Part shown: positions 1-8,555 of the stretch, in pieces
How positions within the stretch are numbered: position 1 is the first letter of the stretch
Layout of the letters: each line of letters starts with the position of its first letter
Origin: Streptomyces triculaminicus
Lineage (GTDB): Bacteria; Actinomycetota; Actinomycetes; Streptomycetales; Streptomycetaceae
Length of the DNA stretch: 64,000 nucleotides
Assembly: GCF_017349075.1 (NCBI RefSeq)
Contig: NZ_JAFMOF010000006.1
Location: 1 to 64,000 of the forward strand
Direction of reading: 5' to 3'
Notes under the pieces: generated by a model
The model's input: only the letters and a program-made list of their open reading frames with translations
The model's database searches: none
What the model was told of the DNA's origin: nothing
Program-made: the position numbers and the translations under genes

Positions 1-408
1 ACGTACACCGGCCGGATCACCTCGCTCGACGTCGTCGGACGCGCCGACGACGGCACGAGCCTCCTGACGGCGGGGAACATCGGAAGGATCACGGGCCTGA
101 CCGAAGTCCGGGTGGGCGACCTGCTGGGAGAGCCCGACGGGCGGGGCGGCGGTCCGCGCCGCCCGCGCTTCCCCGCCCCCACACTGCGGACCGTCGTCCG
201 GCCACGCGACGCGGCGCCCGGGGCGACGGCACGCCTGCGCGCGGCCCTGCACCTGAGCTGCGCGGAGATCGGTGCCCTGGCGGGAGCCGCCAGGACAGGA
301 GGCCAGGACCGTGACCACGTCTACTGCTCGTACGCCCACGCCCGGCCGGTCTGCCGGTACTCCTCGACCGGGATCGGCTCGACACCGGGCCGCATGCGGG
401 CGGTGTAG
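1..408 (+). pseudogene. EF-G-like / tetracycline ribosomal-protection protein, 3' remnant
   Basis: The reading frame is open from the first base and begins inside a translational-GTPase domain. The stretch with TAGNIGRITGL and VRVGDLLGE resembles the beta-barrel domain that follows the G domain in TetM/OtrA-type ribosomal-protection proteins and actinobacterial EF-G-like proteins. Similarity fades after about residue 85 (near base 260). The frame then runs through unrelated sequence to a stop at 408, overlapping the 3' end of the convergent deformylase gene. No domain IV or V is present, so the gene is truncated or frame-shifted. The family is recognised from sequence. Whether the intact ancestor gave resistance cannot be told. 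Confidence 0.6.
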
Positions 409-890
409 AGCAGGCCGTCGAGGTGGTCGATCTCGTGGGCGATGAGCCGGGCGAGGCCGCGCTCGTACACCGTGGTGACCTCGGTGCCGTCCAGGGCAGT
501 GGCCGTCACTGTGATCATCAGGGGGCGGGGGACCATGCCGCGGACATCGAAGAAGGACAGGCAGCCCTCGTACTGCTCGTCCATCTCCTCCGAGCGGGAG
601 GTGATGCGTGGGTTGAGCAGGACGATCGCCGCGGCGGTGGGGTCGGCCGGCTGGACGACGGCCGCCGCGCGGCCGATCCCTAGCTGCGGGGCTGCAATCC
701 CCATGCCCTTGGCGAAGGCATGGACGCGCGCGAGCCGCTCCATCGAGGCGAACAGCGCCTCGACGGTCTGCTCGGCGGTGTCCTTCTCATCCGGCAGGTC
801 GAAGGGGCGGGCGGCCTCGGCGAGGACGGGGGCGCCGCACTGCACGACACCGAGGTCACGCATCTGCTCACTGGGCCGCACCGTCGTCAC
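321..890 (-). CDS. def: Peptide deformylase
   Basis: This 189-residue protein removes the formyl group from N-terminal formyl-methionine of new proteins in the cytoplasm, using a bound metal. All three family motifs are present: GIAAPQLG (residues 64-71), EGCLS with the metal Cys at 110, and HEIDH with metal His 152 and 156 and catalytic Glu 153. I chose the GTG at 890 because GAGGAG lies 5 bases upstream. An ATG at 863 is the alternative. The start overlaps the stop of the preceding regulator fragment (GTGA), which suggests translational coupling. Streptomyces genomes usually carry several def copies, so this is probably an accessory one. The gene looks intact. Confidence 0.93.
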   Translation of the reverse strand: MTTVRPSEQMRDLGVVQCGAPVLAEAARPFDLPDEKDTAEQTVEALFASMERLARVHAFAKGMGIAAPQLGIGRAAAVVQPADPTAAAIVLLNPRITSRSEEMDEQYEGCLSFFDVRGMVPRPLMITVTATALDGTEVTTVYERGLARLIAHEIDHLDGLLYTARMRPGVEPIPVEEYRQTGRAWAYEQ

Positions 891-1580
891 CTGAACTCCT
901 CGTGAGTCGCATCGCGTTCGCTCTTCGCGCGGAAGCGCCATTCGACACGGTACCGAGCGTGGAGGGCCGGTGTGGAGGTCGTCCAGAAGAACAACCTTGT
1001 CCCGTTCTCGTCCCACCGGACCGGGGCCGTCCGCAGCGGGGACGCCTCGGCGGTCATCGACGTCTCCGTCCCCCAAACGACCGGGTCGAGCACGGCGGGT
1101 AGACAAGCTGGGCCTCCAGGTGCTCGGTGGGCAACCGTACGGCCCTCTGGAACCACCGGCCCCACTTCTCGTCCCCCACCGAGTACGCGTACTCGATCCA
1201 CACCGACTCTCCGGGATAGAGCGGGAAGCGGCCCTGGCCGTTCTCGAACAGCAGCCACACCTCCTTGAAGGCGTCACGGTCGTGCTTGGCCTCCCACCGC
1301 ATCGCCTCACCCCGGCACGTCGCGCTCAGCGCCAGCTCGTTCCAGGTCAGCGGGTGCTGCCGGTAGTGCGCGTTGGACCGCTCCGGCTCGCCCGGATAGC
1401 GGTCGACGGAAATGCGGATCAGGTAGCGGGTCACCGGCTCCATGCCGGTGTTCCGCAAGCGCCGGCGCATCGTCAGCCGGTACAGACGCCCGTCGTGGTC
1501 GAGGCGGGCGGCATCGTGCTCGACGACGAGCGCCGACCCGGTCGCGTACGGCTGCTCGGCCGCCGCGCGCGGGGCTGACG
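887..1580 (-). pseudogene. C-terminal domain of a regulator that precedes def, frame-shifted
   Basis: Upstream of def lies a conserved domain of about 200 residues, with the stretches RNTGMEPVTRYLIRISVDR and GESVWIEYAYSVGDEKWGRW. In other Streptomyces, as I recall it, this is the C-terminal part of an XRE/HTH-type regulator encoded just before def. Here the N-terminal HTH is missing and the domain is joined to the end of the RheA-like gene. A one-base loss in the G/C run at 1097-1099 also breaks the frame. The product resumes in another frame (VVWGTETSMTAEAS) and ends at the GTGA overlap with def. The fusion and the frameshift are read directly. The normal partner domain is from memory. Confidence 0.6.
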
Positions 1581-2228
1581 GTGCCGTTTGCGGGTCAGGG
1601 GGTGTGAGGGTGTCGAGCCGGGCGGCGAGGTCGGGGTGGGCGGCGGACAGGTGGGGGCGGGCGGCGGACAGGGGGCGATGAGGGCGGCGGGGTCGTCGTG
1701 GGCGAGGGCCGCGTGGAGCTCGCTGAGCGGGCGGCGGGCGGCGGGTGGGAGGTCGGTGAGTGCGGTGATCTGGCCGGCGAGGCGGCGTAGGTCGGCGGCG
1801 TTGTGGCGGGCCCAGGTGGCGGTGGTGCGGTCGGCGGCCCGGGCCTGACGGGTGGCCTGGACGCGCTGTTCGCCGGTGGTCCCGGCGAGGCCGGGGCGGC
1901 CGCGCAGGTAGCGGCGCTCGGCGGCCTGTCGGCTGGCGACACCGAGGGGGTGGGCGAGGTCGGCCCAGCTGGCGCCTGCGTCGCGGGCCGTTTCGATCAG
2001 GCCGGTCTCCCACCCGGCGAGCTGCTCGCGGACCTGCCGCAGCAGCGACAAGGAGGCCAGGGCCTGCTCCGGTGCCGGCCCGGCGCCGGGGGTGTCGGGG
2101 GCCTCGTGCCGGGCGGTGCGCAGTGCGTGGTCTATGGCGTTAAGGGCCGCGGCGGCGGCGAGGAACGACGCCGGGCTGCGGACGTCGGTGCTGGGCGAGG
2201 ACGGCTGGTCGGCCGGGGTCACGGGCAC
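1581..2228 (-). pseudogene. RheA-like repressor of hsp18 (HSP18 transcriptional regulator), frame-shifted
   Basis: The product starts MPVTPADQ and contains a predicted HTH region around GASWADLAHPLGVASRQAAERR (residues about 85-107). This is typical of the 'HSP18 transcriptional regulator' family, whose S. albus member RheA represses hsp18 as a thermosensor. It is transcribed away from hsp18, as in S. albus. The frame is lost in the G5 run at 1671-1675, where one base fewer than expected puts the final helices (LSAAHPDLAARLDTLT) into another frame. The sequence then runs into the def-linked regulator domain. The HTH part is intact, so a shortened DNA-binding protein could still be made. Loss of the C-terminus could abolish or alter repression. 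Confidence 0.65.
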
Positions 2229-2239
2229 CTCCCTCGGGT

Positions 2240-2258
2240 TGTCATCATGTGGACGACA
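2240..2258. promoter_or_regulatory. Imperfect hsp18 operator copy
   Basis: TGTCATCATGTGGACGACA is a degenerate copy of the perfect palindrome 26 bp downstream. Both lie between the divergent regulator and hsp18. Conserved outer halves and spacing suggest a second binding site for the RheA-like protein. Confidence 0.5.
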
Positions 2259-2265
2259 TCATGTT

Positions 2266-2284
2266 TGTCATCCATTGGATGACA
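2266..2284. promoter_or_regulatory. Perfect RheA-type operator (TGTCATC-N5-GATGACA)
   Basis: TGTCATCCATTGGATGACA is a perfect inverted repeat with 7-8 bp arms, 67 bp before the hsp18 start. It matches the TGTCATC-N5-GATGACA repeat that I recall being described for the S. albus rheA-hsp18 intergenic region. It is the likely binding site of the divergent regulator and would control both genes. Confidence 0.75.
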
Positions 2285-2350
2285 TGTTACAACGGTTTCA
2301 GTAAGGCGCATTGGCAGCAACTGCCCGAACCTGCTGGAGGTGTTCTCACG

Positions 2351-2782
2351 ATGTTGATGCGCACTGACCCCTTCCGTGAGCTGGACCGGCTGGCGCAGCA
2401 GCTGATGGGCCCGGGTACCTGGTCGAGGCCGTCGGCGATGCCGATGGACGCCTACCGCGAGGGTGACCAGTACGTGGTGGCCTTCGACCTTCCCGGTGTC
2501 ACCGCAGACGCGATCGACATCGACGTCGAGCGGAACATGCTGACGGTCAAGGCCGAGCGCCGGCCGGTGGCGAAGGCCGACGACGTGCAGATGGAGCTGT
2601 CCGAGCGGCCGCTGGGCGTCTTCTCCCGTCAGATCGTGCTCGCCGACACCCTCGACACCGAGCACATCAAGGCCGACTACGACGCGGGCGTGCTCACGCT
2701 GCGCATCCCGATCGCCGAGCGTGCCAAGCCCCGCAAGATCTCCATCGGCGTCGGGACCGGCCACAAGGAGATCTCCGGCTGA
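2351..2782 (+). CDS. hsp18: Hsp20/alpha-crystallin small heat-shock protein (Hsp18)
   Basis: This 143-residue holdase-type chaperone binds unfolding proteins during heat stress. The alpha-crystallin domain runs from about residue 40 (YREGDQYVVAFDLPGV) to about 130 and includes the A-x-x-x-n-G-v-L-t-l signature (ADYDAGVLTLRIP). The start is the ATG at 2351, after a GGAGG about 10 bases upstream. Regulation is probably by the divergent RheA-like repressor at the two TGTCATC palindromes upstream. If that repressor is inactive, as its frameshift suggests, expression may be constitutive. A strong hairpin follows the stop codon. The gene looks intact and typical in length. Confidence 0.92.
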   Translation: MLMRTDPFRELDRLAQQLMGPGTWSRPSAMPMDAYREGDQYVVAFDLPGVTADAIDIDVERNMLTVKAERRPVAKADDVQMELSERPLGVFSRQIVLADTLDTEHIKADYDAGVLTLRIPIAERAKPRKISIGVGTGHKEISG

Positions 2783-2795
2783 CACCGGCCGGACA

Positions 2796-2844
2796 GGTGC
2801 GGAGGACGGGCACCTGATCTCCCCCCTGACCCGCCCTCCGCACC
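2796..2844 (+). terminator. Hairpin terminator after hsp18
   Basis: Two 15-base arms (2796-2810 and 2830-2844, GC-rich, one mismatch) surround a 19-base loop just after the hsp18 stop. There is no U-run, which is common for actinobacterial terminators. Confidence 0.6.
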
Positions 2845-2872
2845 CCGTGGGCAGTCCGAAGGACAAGAAGGG

Positions 2873-3280
2873 GTGGCGGCCGAGATGACTTTGCGACGCG
2901 AAGCGTTCCTCGAGCATGTGAAGGAACGCGGCGAGTACGGAACTGTGGAGGAAGCCGAGCGCGCGGCCCGTGTGGTGCTCGCCCTGCTCGGCGCGCACCT
3001 GGTCGGCGAGGTCCGTGCCCAGCTCGCAGCATGCCTGCCGGAGGGCTTCGCCCTGATCCTGCTCAATCCGTTGCAGAGCGCCGAGCCGCTGCCCCCGGAG
3101 CGGTTCGTGCGGGCGACCGCGGCCTGGATCGAGGGCGCCACCGAGCAGACCGCGACCTGGGACGTCAGCGCCGTGCTGTCCACCGTCGCCGACACGGCCG
3201 GCGACGACCTGCTGGGGCAGATCCTGCTTCAGCTCCCCGCCGGATACGACCTCCTCTTCGGCCGCCCCCAGCCCACCTGA
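2873..3280 (+). CDS. DUF2267 protein, first of a tandem pair
   Basis: This alpha-helical protein of about 135 residues has the DUF2267 pattern: an N-terminal LRREAFLEHVKERG, a central LLGAHLVGEVRAQLAACLP and a C-terminal LLGQILLQLPAGYDLLFGR. Its biochemical function is unknown. The GTG at 2873 has AAGGAC about 8 bases upstream, and the ATG at 2885 is an alternative. It lies downstream of hsp18 beyond a hairpin and just before a second DUF2267 gene. That position suggests a shared stress or dormancy role, which is only inference. The gene looks intact. Confidence 0.8.
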   Translation: MAAEMTLRREAFLEHVKERGEYGTVEEAERAARVVLALLGAHLVGEVRAQLAACLPEGFALILLNPLQSAEPLPPERFVRATAAWIEGATEQTATWDVSAVLSTVADTAGDDLLGQILLQLPAGYDLLFGRPQPT

Positions 3281-3337
3281 CCCCTACCTCGGTGCCGCAT
3301 ACCGGCACCCCTGGCTCCACGAAAGGCATGCACCGCA

Positions 3338-3781
3338 GTGATCACCGACGTGCGCGTACCGCTCGAGCGCCAGCAGCCGTACGGGACGGCGTATGAGCAG
3401 ATGCTGGAGAAGGTCCGCTACGAAGGCGCCTACCCCACCCGCGAGAGAGCCGACGAAGCCATCCGCCTGGTCCTGTCGGGACTGGGACGCCAGCTGACCG
3501 GCGACGAACGCGTCGACCTGGCCGCCTGCCTGCCCCTGGAGGCCGCACGCGTCCTGACCGCACAGATCCCCGACACCCAGCCGCTGACCGGCTGGGCCTT
3601 CGTCAAGGACCTCGCCGCCCGCACCGGCGCCTCCCTGGCCACCACCCGCTGGGACACCGGATCCGTCTTCTCCGCCGTCGCCGCCCACGCCGGCCCCGAC
3701 CTCCTCACCCGCATCCTCCACCAGCTCCCCACCGGCTACGCCCTGCTGTTCGGCCGCGCCGAACTCACCCCCGCCGCGTAA
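3338..3781 (+). CDS. DUF2267 protein, second of a tandem pair
   Basis: This 147-residue paralogue of the preceding gene repeats the family pattern: YEQMLEKVRYEGAYPTRERA, then LGRQLTGDERVDLAACLP, then LLTRILHQLPTGYALLFGR. The GTG at 3338 has a weak GAAAGG about 12 bases upstream. The gap to the first copy is 57 bases, so the two are probably cotranscribed. The two copies share the helical frame but differ widely in the middle, which argues against a recent duplication. Function is unknown. Confidence 0.8.
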   Translation: MITDVRVPLERQQPYGTAYEQMLEKVRYEGAYPTRERADEAIRLVLSGLGRQLTGDERVDLAACLPLEAARVLTAQIPDTQPLTGWAFVKDLAARTGASLATTRWDTGSVFSAVAAHAGPDLLTRILHQLPTGYALLFGRAELTPAA

Positions 3782-3797
3782 ACAGGCACCCGGCGCC

Positions 3798-3817
3798 CGG
3801 GCCCGCAACAGGGCCCG
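3798..3817 (+). terminator. Hairpin after the DUF2267 pair
   Basis: CGGGCCC and GGGCCCG form a 7-bp stem with a 6-base loop, 17 bases after the stop of the second DUF2267 gene. It probably ends the transcript. Confidence 0.5.
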
Positions 3818-4118
3818 CCCCGATCCCTCCGGCCGGGCTCGTCTGGCGAAGTCCCCGATCCGCGCGATCGGGTCACTGTCCCGGCCGCGCCAGCCAATCC
3901 TCGGCGCTCCCCGGACGATCCGGGCAGACCACTGGTGCGCGAACTCGGGGAACAATCGTCGTCGGCGAACCTGGAGATCATCAAGGCGTGCCGGAAGCAG
4001 GGCGGCCTGCTGGGCGTCTCCACCATGTTCGAGCCGGTCTCCGCAGCCGGCCCCACCGACGTCCTGCAGTACGGCACCGCCGGTCACATCTCCCTGGGCT
4101 GGGTCCCGCTGGTGTGAG
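3818..4118. other. Gap without a recognisable gene
   Basis: No convincing gene is seen between the DUF2267 pair and the IS element. A 60-codon frame at 3935-4117 (+) ends AGHISLGWVPLV. It has no ribosome-binding site and no family I recognise. It may be the tail of a gene whose front was lost. Confidence 0.4.
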
Positions 4119-4121
4119 TAA

Positions 4122-5104
4122 CGACCTCGTGCGTGGTTAGCGTGGCCAGCGTGGTGGCTGGTCGTTGATCAGAGCATGGTGGGGGTTGGTGCTCGTGAGG
4201 CGATCGTCGCGGACCGGCGGATCACGGGGCTCTCGCATGAGGTGATCGCCGCTCTGGTTACGGAAGTTGGCCCGGTCTGGCAGGCCCGTCACGAGGCGAG
4301 ACTGTCCGACCGGCCGCACCGGCGGGCCATCGGTGCCGGAGCCCGGTACAAGCTGGTCTTCGTCGACCGTCTGCTGGCCACCCTCGCGCACGTGCGGCAC
4401 GGTGTCACCCACGACGTGCTGGCCTGCTAGTTCGGCGTCGAGGCGCTCCACCATCAACCGGGCCATCGGCGAGGTACGGCCGCTGCTCGCCGAGCGGGGC
4501 TGCACCGTCGAGGGCGGCGTCCGTCTGCGTACTCTGGCCGACGTGATCGCCCACATCAGGGCCGCCGGCCAGACAGCGATCATCGACGCCACCGAAATCC
4601 GGGTCCGCCGTCCGGCCGCCTGCTGTTCTGCGGCGAGACCAGACCCGGAGGCTGCGCGGACATCACCCAGGCCCGCCAGGCCGGCATCGTCGACCTCCTC
4701 GCCGACACCATCCACCTGCGGATTCTCGCCGATGCCGGCTACCAGGGGCTGGTCGGCCAGACCTGCGGACAAGTCGTCACCCCGCCCCGCAAACGACGCG
4801 GCAAGCACCTCGAACACGTGCAATGGCTGATGGCCCATCACGAAGCCGCCCGCTTCGCCCACTCCTCCGCCCGCATCCCCGTCGAGCACGGCATCGCCCA
4901 CCTCAAGAACTGGCGCTCACTCGCCCGCCACCACGGACGCCACGAACACCTCCCCCAAACCCTCCAAGCCGTCGCCGCACTCCTCACCACACAGCAAACC
5001 GCCGACCGGACACCGACCCCAGACCTCCGACCCGGACGACCACGATGAGCAAGACGCCGCTTCACAGCTCCACGACGTCCCCACCCCAACCACGCACGAG
5101 GTCG
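4122..5104 (+). mobile_element. Degenerate IS5-type element (same group as the copy at 11.2-12.2 kb)
   Basis: Terminal inverted repeats (CGACCTCGTGCGTGGTT type) and a 3-bp TAA target duplication (4119-4121 and 5105-5107) mark the ends. The transposase is recognisable from AREAIVADRRITGLSHEVIA through VDRLLATLAHVRHG to EHGIAHLKNWRSLARHHGR. It is broken by a stop after DVLAC (near 4428), a frameshift, and an internal deletion that removes the segment between RVRRP and the LLFCGE-equivalent. The element should be inactive on its own. It sits exactly at the end of a second IS fragment, so the insertion was nested. Confidence 0.85.
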
Positions 5105-5222
5105 TAAGAACCCCTAACGAAATGAGCTACGGGACGGTCGGATTACTGCGGGAGTGACGATCCTGGGTGCGGCATGGCATGGCCAAGGTCATGGGACGTC
5201 GATGAGGAAATGGCCCTGCTCT
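5105..5222 (+). mobile_element. Left-end fragment of an IS5-type element (57.4 kb type)
   Basis: The sequence beginning TAAGAACCCCTAACG, followed by GGGAGTGACGATCC, parallels the left end of the complete element at 57.42 kb. A decayed N-terminus (RSWDVDEEMALLS) matches that transposase's RSKPWHVEDELW. Only about 115 bases remain before unrelated sequence begins. Confidence 0.65.
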
Positions 5223-5234
5223 CGTCCGTCCACT

Positions 5235-5732
5235 TCAACGAGGCATGTGCTCACTGACAGCCTGGTTCAGGCGCGACCATGCTCCGACGCCCAGGGCTGT
5301 TCCGATGCCCAGGAACGCTCCGACCCCGGCCGGCGCCACCCACTGCGTGATAGCAGGCGCGGCGTTACTGCCGTTCTGGGTGAGGGCGAGTACAGCGGTC
5401 AGTAGGCCGTAGGGGATCAGCAGCGTTCCCGCCAAGGCCGGCGTGAACAACAGCCATCGGGGCAGTCTCCGTCCCCGGGGCCGGACGAGGGCGAATGCCA
5501 GCATCACTCCCGTCAGGGCCAGCACAGCCGTGAAGTCGATGCCGTGTCGTTCCAGCCACACCAGTGCGTCGGGGGCACCGTTCTTCTCGAACTCGTCCAC
5601 CAGGTCGAACCCGTCCGCAAGCCCTGCTCTGCCGCCGAACGCCCAGTATGTCTTCAGAGCGATATAGGGCGCGGCAGTCGCAGTGCACAGGGCCACGACC
5701 TTCCCAGCTGCTGGCGTTACCACGCGCATCAT
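5235..5732 (-). CDS. Small integral membrane protein, function unknown
   Basis: The predicted protein has 165 residues and about four hydrophobic segments: VVALCTATAAPYIALKTYW, then FTAVLALTGVMLAFALV, then LLFTPALAGTLLIPYGLLTAVLAL, then WVAPAGVGAFLGIGTALGVG. I chose the ATG at 5732 because AGGAG lies 5 bases upstream, although the frame stays open back to 5819. Similar KTYW-containing membrane proteins occur in Streptomyces without known function. It stands alone between IS fragments. It looks intact. Confidence 0.65.
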   Translation of the reverse strand: MMRVVTPAAGKVVALCTATAAPYIALKTYWAFGGRAGLADGFDLVDEFEKNGAPDALVWLERHGIDFTAVLALTGVMLAFALVRPRGRRLPRWLLFTPALAGTLLIPYGLLTAVLALTQNGSNAAPAITQWVAPAGVGAFLGIGTALGVGAWSRLNQAVSEHMPR

Positions 5733-5870
5733 TTCCACTCCTGCCTCGGAATCCTCACCCGGCCGACGGCTGTCGTCGGTTGGGTCCACGGTGCTCTCTT
5801 GCGGGCGTCCAGGCATCACGCCTGGGTAGCGACTCCACGGTGGGCCCTCCGCCGAGCGGGGGAAGCGGAA

Positions 5871-5975
5871 TCATCTGTTGGTATGCGTCGCGTTCACGCG
5901 TCGCCAGCAGATCAGTGCGCAGCCCAGGGTGAGGGAGGCTTCGTGGATGTCGTCGCGGATCTCCCAGCGGACGGC
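5871..5975 (-). pseudogene. Transposase C-terminal fragment (57.4 kb IS type)
   Basis: The reverse strand encodes RWEIRDDIHEASLTLGCAL followed by ICWRRVN. This matches the C-terminus of the IS5-type transposase near 58.2 kb almost residue for residue. Nothing else of the element is attached here. Confidence 0.75.
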
Positions 5976-6237
5976 CTCAGCCACAGCGCGAGGGGAGTGC
6001 CTCCGGCGGGCCCTCTCTCCGAGGGGGCGGGGGACCGTCGTCGGCCGTCGGCCCGGTGATGTGCTGGGTGATGGTGGGGTCGCGGTGACTCCCTCGACGA
6101 CCGGGCCACAGAGGGTGCCACGAACCCCGGGGGCCTCCAAGGACGCCTACGGCGCCGCACGCGGTCGCGCAAGCGCGATCCTTTCCGGCCCCCGAGAACC
6201 ATGGCAGCGCTGCGCGCGCCCGACCGACGAGGGAGCG

Positions 6238-6681
6238 CGGGTGAGCAGGTCGCGTGTGTGGCGGATCTGTTCTTCGGTCATGGCCGGCGGGCGGCCGAGG
6301 CGGGCGCCGCGGGCGCGGGCGGCGTCGAGGCCTTCGTTGGTGCCCTGGACGATAAGTTCGCGGATGAATTCGGCGAGGGCGGCGAAGACGTGGAAGACCA
6401 GGCGACCGCCCGGCATGGTGGTGCCGAGCGCCTCGTGGAGCGAGGTGAAGCCGGTGCCACGTTTCCTGAGCCCGGACACGACCGCGATGGGGTCCTGGAT
6501 GGAGCGGCCGAGCCGGTCGAGGGAGGGGACGACGAGGGTGTCGCCCGGTGCGGAGGTAGTCGAGGGCCTTCCGTAGTTCCCCGCGTTCGGCGTTCTTGCC
6601 GGAGTTCTTGTCGGCGAAGATGCGTTCGCATCCGGCATCGGTGAGGGCACGGATCTGCCGGTCGAGTAGCTGCCCCTTCGC
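6238..6681 (-). pseudogene. Serine recombinase (resolvase/invertase family), truncated and frame-shifted
   Basis: The reverse strand reads KGQLLDRQIRALTDAGCERIF, then ADKNSGKNAERGELRKAL, then in another frame DTLVVPSLDRLGRSIQD, and ends with FAALAEFIRELIVQGTNEGL and ARLGRPPAMTEEQIR. This is the catalytic-domain core and hinge of Tn3-type serine recombinases, which cut and rejoin DNA. The N-terminus with the nucleophilic Ser (usual context YARVST) is absent. An extra base at the CCC run 6544-6546 splits the frame. Similarity stops before the C-terminal HTH. It is a relic of a former transposon or integrative element. Confidence 0.85.
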
Positions 6682-6789
6682 TTCGTGGGGTCCGGTACCG
6701 GTATGAGTCCGTGATCGGGTGATCTGAGTTCCCTCGGCCAGGGCTTCTCACCGTCACTTGCTGTCACCGGCGAGGCTGAAGGCGGGCCC

Positions 6790-7653
6790 CTATGACTCGG
6801 CAGGGGCGAGATGCCACACGCCGTGGGCCAGGTCGAGCATCGCCCTATAGTCGGCCCGCTCCGGCAGCTGCTGACCAAGGTGCCACCGCTGCGACTGGGC
6901 CGACAACTCGACCGTCACCGTGGTCTCGGACGCGGTCCCGACGACTCCGATCCAGTGGGGGCTCTCAGCAATCAGCTGCTCCGACAGCGCACCGTCCGGT
7001 TCCGGGACTCTCACTGATGAGGCTCCACCGTCACCGGTCAGAGCGGATCCGGCCAGCAGGGCCAGCAACCGGCCGAGGACTGACGAGGGAATGGCCGGAT
7101 CCGTTGATTCCACCGCCAGGTAGCAGTCGTCGTGCCCGGAGAACCAGAAACGCGAGCCATCTAGGCGAGGGAGGACTGGCTCGTCCACAGCGGCCGTGCC
7201 GATGACCAGAGCGAGCTCATCGAGCTGCTCAGGCGTCGCGCCCGTCGGCACGTCGACCAGCGACAGCTCGTAGGGCGACCAGTTGCTGCTCAGGAACCGG
7301 GACAGGCTGTCCCGATGCATCACCAGGAACTCCTCGCCGAGGTCGATGGAGTCAGAGGCCCATGTCCCGACCGGGTGGACAGTGCAGTCGACCCCTTGCT
7401 CCGCCGCGATCAGGGACGGCCGCCACTGCTGGTATTCCTCATCCAGGAAGCTGTTCGTCGCCAGGTTCACGACGACGACCGTGTCGCTCGCCGTGCGGGT
7501 GAGCACATCGATCAGCTCTCCGGCCTGGGCGGCCGCCGCGCTGATCATCCACGAACCGTCGGCCTCGCGGACACTGAAACTCAACGGGAACGGCAGACGC
7601 TCCAGCCCGACAGAGTTGACGTTGAATGCCCCATGGCGCTCCACCTTGATCAC
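6790..7653 (-). CDS. Conserved hypothetical protein, 287 residues
   Basis: I do not recognise a family. The GTG at 7653 (V-I-K-V-E-R-H-G) is preceded by GGGGGA at a suitable distance. The frame extends farther upstream but with less protein-like sequence. The product is acidic, has no membrane segment or signal peptide, and shows two similar-looking halves, each with strands such as TVVVVNLATNSFLDEE and LAVESTDPAIPSSVLGRLLALL. It stands alone between a broken recombinase and a broken hypothetical gene. Confidence 0.6.
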   Translation of the reverse strand: MIKVERHGAFNVNSVGLERLPFPLSFSVREADGSWMISAAAAQAGELIDVLTRTASDTVVVVNLATNSFLDEEYQQWRPSLIAAEQGVDCTVHPVGTWASDSIDLGEEFLVMHRDSLSRFLSSNWSPYELSLVDVPTGATPEQLDELALVIGTAAVDEPVLPRLDGSRFWFSGHDDCYLAVESTDPAIPSSVLGRLLALLAGSALTGDGGASSVRVPEPDGALSEQLIAESPHWIGVVGTASETTVTVELSAQSQRWHLGQQLPERADYRAMLDLAHGVWHLAPAES

Positions 7654-7858
7654 TGCCGCATCCCCCGTATGAACTCGCCCGCACTGTGACCTGTGCAGAC
7701 CATCATCCCCAAAAGCCGCCTCCGGCCCCACGGGTAGATGGCAACACCAGCCGACGGCGGCATCTGTGGTCACAAGCAGCTGTAAACGAGCCATCCCATG
7801 GACGAGGGCGTGGGCACCGGTAGCGACGCGTCCAAGGCGCCGCTCCCCCTGTTTCCGG

Positions 7859-8474
7859 TTATGCGCGGGTGAGCGGCACCTCGGTGATGGTCAGTCCGTC
7901 AGTGTCGAGTACGTACTCGTCCTCGCCTCGGCCGGTGTTGTGGGCGAACAGCGAGGCGGGTGGGGCAACGGTGCGGTACAACCGGCCCGTGGTCGGCCGT
8001 CGGGCACCGGTGCCTGTGGCGTACCCCTCGGCGACGATCCGGAGGATAGACCACGACCAGTCGGCCCGGCGCTCGGGCACGCTTCCCCGCCAGAGCTCAA
8101 CCGGGCGCTCCGGGCGCTGGGCGGGTCGGCCGTTGGCGGTGAAGCCGGCCGATGCAAAGAGCCAGCGCCACGCCGGGCGGTCGAGGGCGGCGTCTGGATA
8201 CTCGGCCATGCTCCACACACACCTGGCCTACGTGTGCGGCTAGGGTGCGGGCGTCGATGGTCTCGCCGGACCAGGCGTCGAACAGCAGGGCCGGCCCGTC
8301 AAGCCGCCCGGCCCGGAGGAGCAGCTCAGCGAAGCGCTCGACGCCGAGCAGTTCGCAGCGCTCGGCAGCCTCGGCGATGGCGGCGAACGCCTCCGCCCCG
8401 AGGTCGCGCAGCCTTCCCCGGCAGATCGGGGCCACGTCGGGCTGATCGGCTGGCGGTCCGGTCGCCTTCGTCAT
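7859..8474 (-). pseudogene. Hypothetical protein split by a CA-dinucleotide slip
   Basis: The product starts at the ATG at 8474 (MTKATGPPADQPDVAP). It continues to TLAAHVGQV and then changes frame to WSMAEYPDAALDRPAWRWLF, ending at 7859 with GLTITEVPLTRA. The change lies in the CA repeat at 8214-8222, where two extra bases explain the shift exactly. Neither half matches a family that I know. The first half is helical and may sense or bind something; the second is strand-rich. If the repeat can slip in vivo this would be a phase-variable gene, but decay or assembly error is equally possible. Confidence 0.6.
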
Positions 8475-8555
8475 GAGCGGTCCGTTCGGTCTCGTCGATT
8501 CGTAGGCGGCGAGGGTTCCGCAATGGGGCTCCGGGGCCAGTATGGCGCCGGAGCT

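Noticed and set aside
89..385. Reverse-strand open frame rich in Arg, Ser and Pro opposite the first gene
   Set aside because: Its composition is that of a shadow frame in GC-rich DNA and it overlaps the recognised EF-G-like frame.
1803..2282. Long Gly/Val-rich forward frame opposite the RheA-like gene
   Set aside because: It mirrors the real gene in a complementary frame and shows no family features.
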